A stretch of 64,000 nt of DNA from Cloeon dipterum (lineage: Eukaryota > Arthropoda > Insecta > Ephemeroptera > Baetidae). Below the pieces are notes generated by a model that searched no databases, was not told the DNA's origin, and was given only the letters and a program-made list of their open reading frames with translations. Location of the stretch: NCBI RefSeq assembly GCF_949628265.1, contig NC_088786.1, positions 1,860,001-1,924,000 of the forward strand, in the 5' to 3' direction. A program made the position numbers and the translations under genes. Below, one piece after another: positions 52,693 to 61,285 of this stretch (the first letter of the stretch is position 1; every line of letters begins with the position of its first letter).

Positions 52693-52766
52693 TGATAATC
52701 TATCAGGATAGTGATAAATCTAAATCGGATATTTTCAAAACAGGAAACACTGGTATCTATAGATAA
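52693..52766 (+). promoter_or_regulatory. GATA-motif cluster upstream of tetraspanin 1
   Basis: TGATAA at 52693 and 52712, AGATAA at 52761, and additional TATC/GATA cores at 52701, 52707 and 52754, all within 140 bp of the ATG at 52833. This is the densest GATA cluster of the five tetraspanin promoters. Confidence 0.45.
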
Positions 52767-52832
52767 TATAAATTCATATATAGTGGACATTATTCGCATA
52801 TTTCCTTTCTGGTTCTAAGAAGAGAGACCACC

Positions 52833-54023
52833 ATGAGCTCCAAAAACCTGCCCGTGTTGAAAATCCTCACTCTTTTATTTTGCATCAGTACTCTAGTAAG
52901 TTAAATTTTGTCACAAACTATTAGCTATAAAATACATTTTATAATAACTTTTCAAAGCAGTGAATTATTTAATAAATTTAAATAATAAGACAATCAAAAA
53001 GTAAATCAGTTCATTTGGTGTTCAACTTTTGTACCAAATCAAATTGCAATATTTCATGCTACCCCACAAAAGAGAATTAAGAAATCCTGTCGAATTTTCA
53101 GATGCTGGGTGTGATGTTAATAGGCGTCTCTGCAAACGCCTTGAAGGACCCCAATATCAAGGAGCTAAATGTGAATTCAGTTTCTTAATTGCAAACAATT
53201 TTTAATGACGATCATTATTAGGGCATGAAAGCCATCATGGTTGTACTGATCGTGACCGGATCTTTCATTGCCGTCGGCTCCATCTTCGGGTGCTGCGGCA
53301 TTTTCGCTGACAACTATGCTATACTCAACATTGTACATTTAAATTAAAATACTCTTAAGTTTTTTAATATACATATAAATTTCAGTTTGTCTGTCTCTCG
53401 ATGGTTGCCTGTGCCATACTTGCTGTGCTGGGCATTGTCATTTTTGTCAGGAAAAACACGTGGACCGATAAATTTGAAAAGAACGCCTTCAAATATTTTG
53501 ATGAATATCAGCGAGACATAAATTTTATGGATAACTATCCATATGGTAATAAAGATAACATAAGCAAAGACGCTCTTGAGTTTGTCGACCTGGTCCAGAA
53601 GCATGTGAGTAATTTCTTCTTTGTATTAAGTAAATAATTTCAATTTTTTTTCAGTTCGAATGCTGTGGATGGATTGACAAATCTCAGAAATTTACAGCCG
53701 TTAAACACCCAGAGAGCTGCGCATGTTTGGGCCCGACCAAAAATTGCAAACAACAGTACTTCATTAAACTATGCTCTGCTAACTTTAAAAACGACATGAC
53801 CGCAGTAATTGTCAATTTGGGAGCGATGGCAATGGCTTGTGGCTTTATTTTGGTACCAATTTGATTTCGCTAAAGTATTTTATCTAATTCACACGTTTTC
53901 GCAGCTCATCATCGGTTGTATTTCTTGCGGAGTCGCCAGAAAGCAAAAGGGTATACTGTTTTTTAATGAAATTTTCTTCAACTACTTGAATTATGCTTTG
54001 CAGATTATGATAACCTCTCTTAA
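52833..54023 (+). CDS. Tetraspanin 1
   Basis: Exons 52833-52895, 53102-53170, 53222-53332, 53386-53604, 53655-53852, 53905-53950 and 54004-54023 give 241 residues. Four hydrophobic segments flank a small loop and a large extracellular loop. TM2 ends with GCCGIF, the usual tetraspanin TM2 motif. The large loop has FECCGW, then PESCAC, then two more Cys (NC and LC), making six. The C-terminus after TM4 reads CGVARKQKDYDNLS. It depends on a phase-1, 53-bp last intron (gtatac to ttgcag); reading through instead gives a longer, unlikely hydrophobic tail to ~54075. Tetraspanins organise membrane microdomains with integrins and other partners. This is the most diverged of the five copies. AATAAA at 54232 is the likely poly(A) signal. 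Confidence 0.85.
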
Positions 54024-54758
54024 ACGGAATTACTGTCGAAAAACAAGTGCTTTGGGCCTGATTTTCACGGTTTGAGTTTGTTATATTTTATTAGTACTAG
54101 TCTGGGCTCACTTCGACTTTGTCCTCCGGGGCGGGGTCTTATTGTTAGTAATTGAAGAGTTGCCCTTTCTCACATGATTTCTATTTGTAATTGACTTGTG
54201 TCAAATTAATGTATTTATGCCTAAGCGTGAGAATAAACATCCAATTAGTTTAATTATTTTTTTTAAATAGGAGACCCTAACGTTTTTTTTAAATTGTGCG
54301 TGCGAAATTTCTAATAAAAATTTTATTGAAACTCTCAACCATCGCTTTTTACTTTAATAAAACTCAACTGTTATATTTTTAAAATAATCGTGAGACCAAA
54401 AATTTTGCATCTGATCGCGTAAATATTCTATAGTGTAATGAAATTATGTGTTTATTGCATCAAATGCCACAATCTGTTTTGATTTTGTTCGAGATAGCCC
54501 GAGAAAACTAAAAATAAAACTATTCATCATTCACTGAAAAAAAGAAATCAGTGAATCGGCTATTTTGAGTCTGTGAATTGCATGAGTCATGCAAAGCACG
54601 GGTTTATTTGAGATTAAACGAGATTGACGTCACCAGGTAGAGATAGGACGCACATTGAAAATGCCCACCTTCAGATAAAAATCGCCTATATAAGCTCAGC
54701 AGATCAATAATTAGTCAAAAGTGTTGGCCAAACAGATTTAACGCCTACCACAGGAAAC
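54024..54758. other. Spacer between tetraspanins 1 and 2
   Basis: AT-rich. It holds the tetraspanin 1 poly(A) signal (54232-54237) and, near its right end, the tetraspanin 2 promoter (AGATAA at 54673, TATATAAG at 54687). No gene seen. Confidence 0.6.
54673..54694 (+). promoter_or_regulatory. GATA site and TATA box of tetraspanin 2
   Basis: AGATAA (54673-54678) is followed by TATATAAG (54687-54694), about 65 bp before the ATG at 54759. A start site around 54715 would give a 5' UTR of about 45 nt. This is the clearest core promoter in the window. Confidence 0.6.
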
Positions 54759-55725
54759 ATGGGTGTCTGCAGCTGCTTTTGCAACGTGCTGAACGGCATT
54801 TTCAAATATGCCGTCTTCATTTTCAACCTCATTTTTGTGGTGAGCTCTTTCGTCAAGAGGAAAGGTTTTTCATATTAATAAGAGCGCCATTTTTCTTTTA
54901 GCTTGGAGGCGTCACAATTTTGATCCTCGGTGCACTGATGGAGACGAGCGTCCTGGACATTAGCAATTACATCGATGTCAATGCAAGTATCTCGGATTTT
55001 TCGTATAATTGAGGGGCTAATCAAATATTTTTTATTTTAGATCCACGTTTCAGCGATTGTCTTGATGGTGAGCGGTGGCGTGATCATTTTGGTAGCATTC
55101 TTTGGCTGTTGCGGCGCCGTCTCGAACAACAGGTGCATGCTAAACATCGTAAGTTTACAAAAATTTTAAATCAACTTCGCATCTAATTCCGCTTTAACAG
55201 TACGCCTCCCTGTTGCTGCTCGCGTTTTGTCTGCAAGTTTCCGGCTTCGTCTTGGTGCTCGTTTGGAACCCTGACGTCAGCGCCGGCCTCGAGAAGGAAA
55301 TGATGCAGAGCCTGTCAAAATACCCTGTCGAAAACACCGGTTCGAACGTTCAGAAATTCTGGGACACGGTGCAGAAAGAGGTGAATATCTCTAGTTAAAG
55401 TCACCCGAAGCACTTACAAAGTAAAAACTGCGCATTTTAGTGGGAGTGCTGTGGAGTGCACTCGCGACTAGATTGGGCCGTCTACAACCCTGCTCTTCCC
55501 CGCGTGCCTGATTCCTGCAAGTGCAACTCCGACTACGAGGTCTTCTGCACTACCGAAGGGTACTACGAACGCGGCTGCTACCCTGAGCTCAAGGACCTGA
55601 CCTTCGACATTCAAGAAGCGATGGGCTGGACTGCCATCGGACTTGCCTCTTTCGAGGTGGTTGTTGGCATCTTGACTTTGATTTACGCCAATAGTCACCG
55701 CAATTCGAAAAAGGGCCGTAAATAA
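54759..55725 (+). CDS. Tetraspanin 2
   Basis: Exons 54759-54839, 54902-54982, 55041-55148, 55201-55380 and 55441-55725 give 244 residues. The N-terminus MGVCSCFCNVLNGIFKY carries three cysteines well placed for palmitoylation. TM2 ends FFGCCGAV. The large loop shows WECCG, PDSCKC, FC and RGCY, i.e. six cysteines. TM4 (about ALGLASF...LTLIYAN region) is followed by a basic tail NSKKGRK. Intron 2 uses a GC donor (gcaagt). The last intron present in tetraspanins 4 and 5 is absent, so the final exon is a fused 285 bp. It is the closest paralog of tetraspanin 3. Poly(A) signal AATAAA at 55819. Confidence 0.93.
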
Positions 55726-55996
55726 TTATATATTTTTGGCCTTAATTGACTATTGATCTGATGCCTGTTATTGTTTTGTACGAGTTGTTATACGACTGTA
55801 GAGTACAAAAATTCAACCAATAAAAACATTTCTTACTAAACCACTGCTTTGATTAGTTTTTACATTAAGAATGCTCAAGAATTGTAATTCATTAATTGAG
55901 ATGAATGGCGTAGAAAGCGATTCATTGCACTCATTATCAATAAATCGAAAAAAGTGGGGCAAAATATTTGAATGCGGGCTCTTATCACCGCTGTAA

Positions 55997-56142
55997 CGAG
56001 TAATTGTAACCACTCGTTGAATTTATTGTATGACTGTGTTGGATGGTTCCCTGAGAACGCCTGTCCCGTTGAAATCGCTCATGAATCAGATTGAGAACGG
56101 GCAGGGTTTTAAATAAATTCAACGAGTGATTACAATTACTCG
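55997..56142. mobile_element. MITE-like foldback element
   Basis: A 31-bp left arm (55997-56027) and right arm (56112-56142) are reverse complements with a single mismatch, separated by 84 bp. The arms include 'cgagtaattgtaa' and 'actcgttgaatttatt'. The spacer holds a weaker inner inverted pair ('cctgtcccgtt' against 'gaacgggcagg'). I could not identify target-site duplications. A short inverted-repeat transposon or a structured RNA would both fit. Confidence 0.7.
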
Positions 56143-57056
56143 ATACACTGTCTCTGAGCAAAACTCTTTCTTTGAAGTTCACAAACTCAGAATTCCACAG
56201 CTAAGTAATTTCATGAAATGAAGCTTCCCCTTAGATTAGTCAAATGCGACACTAAAAATAATTAATAATTGAATTTAGCATTTTGATTTGAAACTTTGCA
56301 ATTTAGATGTTATTGTAAATTACAATCTTATTTAGTTTAACTTTTTTTTATATTATGGCATGATGATATTCCAGCTTTCCATTTATAAATACACACACTT
56401 ACAATACAAATTGCAAACATTTATCAAAATTCAACTTCAACAGGAAATCAAGCGATATTACAATTGTTTAACATAAATTCCACTTCATAGAGTTAACACA
56501 AAGTTTGGTTTTTGCTTTTTTTTTGTTTGTCCCCTTTAATTTAAATTTTTAATGCATGTGCAGCACTTGACGGGAAAACTAAAAATTTAGCTACGTCAAA
56601 ATACGCAAAGTCCTTTTCATTTCCCTTCTGTGGAAATAAATTTAGATGATTTACGAACAATTAGTAGAAATTGCAAAATAAAACGCTGGCAGATTTGAAA
56701 ATATCTTTATTGATTAAACACAAGATAGATTTCATTATTTTTATAATCGTTTGTCGAAAATCAATAGCTATTTAGGGTTCAGATGACACGGATTTTCAAA
56801 TAAACGCACTTTCCAGCACAATAATTACTGATTTGACTAAAAGTGACCCTTCATTTGTTAATGAAAGTGTCCTCAGCGCAGAGGTTGAATTAAAATTAGT
56901 TAACAGGCCATCAAGGGTTCCAAAAGAGTGAGTCATATGATTAAAAAAAAGAATTTCCGTCGAGAAAAATAGCTCTATTGTCAAGCGAGATGTGAATCAC
57001 AAACTCATGACTTTTCATTGGCGATTGGAACAGCGGAGTGCTTTGCTTTTAGGATC

Positions 57057-57066
57057 GATAGATAAG
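57057..57066 (+). promoter_or_regulatory. GATA motifs upstream of tetraspanin 3
   Basis: Adjacent GATA and GATAAG cores, about 150 bp before the ATG at 57216. Confidence 0.35.
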
Positions 57067-57215
57067 ATTTTGTTTGACATTTTGATAGCAATAAATGGTA
57101 TGTCTATATATTGCGAAAGCAGGTAGGCCTCTCGATATTCTCCCATAACAAGCTGGCGACTACAATTGCGTACAGAGTTTTGTCCGACGATCAGGAAGGA
57201 AGTCAGCAAAACAAC

Positions 57216-58151
57216 ATGGGCTTGTGCAGCTGTTTTTGCGACATCCTCAATGGATTTTTCAAGTATATCATCTTCCTGTTCAACCTGATCTTTGTGGTAA
57301 AACAACACATTTCAAAAATTTGCGAAAAAAATTAATTTTCTCTATAAGCTTGCCGGAATCACGATTTTGGTCCTTGGAGTGTTGCTGGAAGTTCAAGTTT
57401 TAGACCTCAGCCAGTACGTTGAAATAAACGTGAGAGTTTAATAATAATATTTAAAAATATATTAAAATGTAAACGCAGATTCACACGTCCGCCATTATAT
57501 TAATGGTCGCTGGTGGAATTGTCATCTTGGTTGCTTTTCTTGGATGCTGTGGAGCGATTTCAAACAACAGGTGTTTCCTAAACCTTGTAAGTGCGCGAAT
57601 TGTGCAGTGTGTCGATAATCTATAATCTTTTTTTCTCTTTAGTATGCATCGCTGTTGCTGGTGGCTCTTTGCTTGCAAGTGGCCGGATTTGCATTAGTGA
57701 TCGTTTGGAATCCAAATCTGTCAGAGGATCTCGAGAATGAGATGAAAAATTTAATGGTGAACTACGATTCTGCTGGAGAAACTGGCAATGTTTCGCGAAC
57801 ATTCTGGGACACCCTGCAGAGCACAGTAATTGTCAACTTTGCATATTAAGCTGTAAAAATATTAATCTCTTAAATTGACAGTATCATTGTTGCGGCATTA
57901 ACGAGAGCAACGACTGGAAAGACGTTAGGGAGAATGTGCCTGATTCTTGCATATGCGAAGATTTGAACTTTCCTTGCAGCGATGGCTTCTACGATAATGG
58001 ATGCTACACAATTATAAGGGATAGCATTTTCGTACTACAGAATGTTATGGCCTGGATTGCCCTCGGCATTGTGCTGTTTGAGCTTGTCATCGGTACACTC
58101 ACGCTTATTTATGCGAACAGCAGCAGACAGCGCAAGCATCAAACAGTTTAA
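57216..58151 (+). CDS. Tetraspanin 3
   Basis: Exons 57216-57296, 57349-57429, 57479-57586, 57643-57825 and 57882-58151 give 240 residues. The N-terminus MGLCSCFCDILNGFFKY and the TM2 end FLGCCGAISNNR are nearly identical to tetraspanin 2, marking a recent duplication. The large loop shows YHCCG, PDSCIC, PC and NGCY (six cysteines). An asparagine sequon (NVS) lies before the CCG motif. The final exon runs through TM4 without the last intron, as in tetraspanin 2. The tail is polar and basic (RQRKHQTV). Poly(A) signal AATAAA at 58219. Partners and tissue are unknown. Confidence 0.93.
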
Positions 58152-58565
58152 ATATTTAAATTTGAATCTAATTCAATGTTCAAGTGTGTGTGAAATTTGT
58201 AATTTTGGAAGTGTCAGCAATAAAAATTATTCTTTATGGAAATATTTCTCGTCTCCTTTCTCCTTTGACTGTATAAGGAAAATATTGCGACAAGAATGGA
58301 CCAAATTTTCCATTCTGAGCGATAACTGGAGTAGCTGCTTTATTAAGTCATGACGATAGCGTCAATGAAAGAGATCCATTTCATAATTCACAAAGTAACG
58401 AGCTTTTAATTTCAATACAAATTTGAAGTAATTGAATTTGCGCGCTATTTGTTCAATGAGAGAGGCGTCATATTTCACCTGTTGCGTTATCAGCACTCGT
58501 GTTTCCCCGATAAAGATAATCATTGAAGCAGCAAGAAGGCACACAGTTAGGCTGTCCCTGTCGCC
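58152..58565. other. Spacer between tetraspanins 3 and 4
   Basis: AT-rich; contains the tetraspanin 3 poly(A) signal (58219-58224) and, from 58487, the GATA-type motifs before tetraspanin 4. No gene seen. Confidence 0.6.
58487..58519 (+). promoter_or_regulatory. GATA motifs upstream of tetraspanin 4
   Basis: TTATC (58487, reverse GATAA), GATAA (58509) and AGATAA (58514) within 80 bp of the ATG at 58566. Part of this may be 5' UTR. Confidence 0.4.
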
Positions 58566-59629
58566 ATGGCCTGCGATTGTCAATTTGCGACGCCTAGGTT
58601 ACTGGAATGGAGTTTCTACGTTACTCTTGGCATCACCTCGGTTAATATTCAAAAATTAAATACCGTAAATAAGTAATGATTCACTCCAAAAACACAGATT
58701 TTCAGTTTGGCAGCCATCGTTTTCGCAGCGGTGATCATTCAAAATGTGTCTTCAATGAGTGAATTTTTCAACAGCGAGGTACGTGTGGGCTGTTTATATA
58801 CACATTCCTTCGATTGTTACCAGATAATTAAGTTAAGTGCAATTTCACAGATAAGTTACTGATTAATTAAATAAATTTCAGGATGCCTATCCAGCGACGT
58901 TTGTTTTAAGCACACAATGCCTGACGTTTCTTTTTGGAGCTTGGGCTCTTCTGGGAGTTTGTAAGCAATCTGCTTGCTCCCTTTATACGGCAAGTTTGTT
59001 GCGGGTTTAACTGATGCCCTCTTGATAAAACAGTTATTTTTTGCAGACCGCGTTTTTTCATTTCCTGCTCTCGGTGCTGCAAGTTGTTGGGATTGTCGGC
59101 ACGTTTGTGCGTAAAAACCTTTTTCGAGGAGGACTTCTGTTTGACATGGAAAGCCTAGCTTCTAGATACTTTTTACCAAATTACGGCGGGGATTCCAATG
59201 CGAAGTTTGCTTGGGACAAACTCCAAATAAACGTAAAGCTTCTTGTTTAAATATTTAATTATTATTTCATGAGGTAATACAGCACTATTGTTGTGGAATC
59301 CGCGAACCAAGTGACTGGAGCACGTACAGACCGGAAATGCAAGGACTTCCCACGTCTTGCGTGTGCTCGGATATCGACAAACACTGTGGCGATAACGATA
59401 TCTACCAATTCGGCTGCTACGCCACCTTGGAACCTTTTATGATTAAAATGAATGAGGCAATGGGAGCAATGGCGATCATCGCTGTCATATTCCAGGTGAA
59501 AATTATTACTCAGTATTTTCAGCTCATTGCAGTTATATAATTTCTCAGGTTGCTTCAGCAGTTTTGTCAATTAAACTAGTCAAGGCGCTCCGAAGGCAAG
59601 ATTCTGTCACCTACACTCTGATTGATTAA
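58566..59629 (+). CDS. Tetraspanin 4
   Basis: Exons 58566-58640, 58698-58778, 58882-58989, 59047-59232, 59283-59495 and 59549-59629 give 247 residues. The start was chosen because MACDCQFATPRLLEWSFYVT supplies the missing TM1, ends at a donor, and matches the 75-81 bp first exons of its neighbours. TM2 is atypical: GVCKQSACSLYT replaces the GCCG motif. The large loop shows HYCCG, PTSCVC, HC and FGCY, i.e. six cysteines. The tail is LVKALRRQDSVTYTLID. Intron 3 uses a GC donor (gcaagt). The N-terminal two exons are less certain than the rest. AATAAA at 59632 overlaps the end of the gene; another lies at 59785. Confidence 0.85.
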
Positions 59630-60133
59630 TTAATAAATTATATTTTGGTACCATAATATTACAATGCACATTACTACACTGATTGTTTGATCTCTTGGCT
59701 GTCAAATTTCATTTGTAATTCTAAACGCATTGAATGGCAACATTTAATTACATTCGAATAGTTATATTAAACCTATTCTTCTTGAATAAAATACAAAACA
59801 ACATTTAATTTTTTAAAATTTTGTATTTCATTCCTTAAACCTCTCAAAATTTGGATTCGAAATAAGTTGTAATCTGATATTTTTCCTGTACACTCCTCTC
59901 ATTGTAATCGCTTTGAAATAAAAGAAAAATTTTGTTAATCTTTCTAAAATTGTTAATCTTTCTAAAATCATAAAACTTATGTCATCCAAAGTACATATAT
60001 CTAAATTTTAGAATCATTAACAAATGTTGTTTTTTTGCATGGTGTGAAGATAAGATAAGCACGTCAATAGCCGCGTCACAACTTGTTGCGATTTTCAGTA
60101 TCACATTGCTGACAAGCGCGTTAAGCTGTAAAG
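59630..60133. other. Spacer between tetraspanins 4 and 5
   Basis: AT-rich, with poly(A) hexamers at 59632 and 59785. A direct repeat 'tttctaaaattgttaatc' occurs near 59940. No gene seen. GATA motifs lie at the right end. Confidence 0.6.
60048..60059 (+). promoter_or_regulatory. Tandem GATA sites upstream of tetraspanin 5
   Basis: AGATAAGATAAG, two overlapping optimal GATA-factor sites 75 bp before the ATG at 60134, followed by an initiator-like 'ttttcagtat' near 60095. Confidence 0.5.
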
Positions 60134-60801
60134 ATGGCAAAAGAGCTGAATTGCGCCGAATCCACCATAAAGTACATCTTGTTCGTATTTAATGTGATAT
60201 TTCTGGTAAGACCCTTACTATCTCTCTCTTATTAACACTAATATTTTGTATATTTACTTAATCTTCTCATTCAACAGATTGGCGGAATCGCTCTTTTGAC
60301 TTTAGGAGGGATAATTCTAGCTCAGATAGCGACATATGACTCATTCTTTGACGATCCGGTATGTGTGTCATGATTGTTTAAGCTACAAATATTAATTCTA
60401 CAATTACAGTTTGCCACTCCAGGGATAATCCTGGTGTCAAGTGGTGCGCTTATCGTGATAACAGGATTCTTGGGATGTTTCGGCGCAATCAAACAGTCTT
60501 TTCGGATGCTTCTCGGGGTAAATGATTAAAACATTTGGGCTTGAAGACCTTGAAGACTATACTAAAATGTTGAATTCAGTTCGCCGGTTGCATGACCCTA
60601 ATTTTCGTGCTTCAACTGGTCGGTGGAATTTTGGCGTTCACTTTTCAAGAAAAATTGGACTCGTTTCTGGAGGAAAATCTGCTAGAGCAGATGAAGCTTT
60701 ATGGTAACCCTGAAGCTGGAGATGGGCCCAAAATCACTTGGGACACTATGCAGAGTAACGTAAGCCCTTTAAAATGTCCACAAGTAAAACACTTAACTCA
60801 G

Positions 60802-60896
<95 letters not shown>

Positions 60897-61285
60897 CAGT
60901 TCCAGTGCTGTGGCATCGAGACCTATAGCGATTGGACGTTTTACACAGTCTTAGTAACCCCGCCCGAATCTTGCAATTGCAACCCAAACGACAATAGCAT
61001 CTGCAACCCTTTGGGATATTACAAAGACGGATGCATCGATGACTTGAAAGGTTTCTTCATATCTTTACAAATCGCACTGGGCGCAGTTGGAATCTGTTTT
61101 GCTGTCGCAGAGGTGAAAGAGTAGTTTGCAATATAGTGTTAACAGACATTAATAATCATTACTGCTTGCAGATTATTGGCATTGTATTTGCGATTGTTGT
61201 CGCATTTGCAATCAGAAGAAAGGAAAATGAAGAATCAATTTATGTAACTAGGATTTCGGCACGACCAAAGAGGTCTTTTGATTGA
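60134..61285 (+). CDS. Tetraspanin 5
   Basis: Exons 60134-60205, 60278-60358, 60410-60517, 60580-60759, 60900-61112 and 61172-61285 give 255 residues. TM1 is in IKYILFVFNVIFL; TM2 ends GFLGCFGAIKQS, with Phe in place of the second Cys. The large loop shows FQCCG, PESCNC, IC and DGCI (six cysteines). TM4 crosses the last intron, and the tail is long and basic, ending TRISARPKRSFD. Intron 4 is swollen to 140 bp by an (AT)n microsatellite ending just before the acceptor; its siblings have 50-60 bp there. Poly(A) signal AATAAA at 61384. Confidence 0.93.
60804..60893 (+). repeat. (AT)n microsatellite in tetraspanin 5 intron 4
   Basis: About 45 AT units filling most of a 140-bp intron and abutting the acceptor 'tttacag'. 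It can form cruciforms and is prone to length change and sequencing error. Confidence 0.97.

Larger units (their letters stand above)
55726..57215. other. Spacer between tetraspanins 2 and 3
   Basis: About 1.5 kb of AT-rich DNA with no gene seen. It contains the tetraspanin 2 poly(A) signal, a foldback element at 55997-56142 and, at its right end, GATA motifs at 57057-57066 before tetraspanin 3. Confidence 0.6.

Noticed and set aside
60774-61124. Read-through frame with a long Tyr-Ile run joined to a tetraspanin loop
   Set aside because: The run is the translated (AT)n intron. The loop exon starts at the acceptor at 60900.
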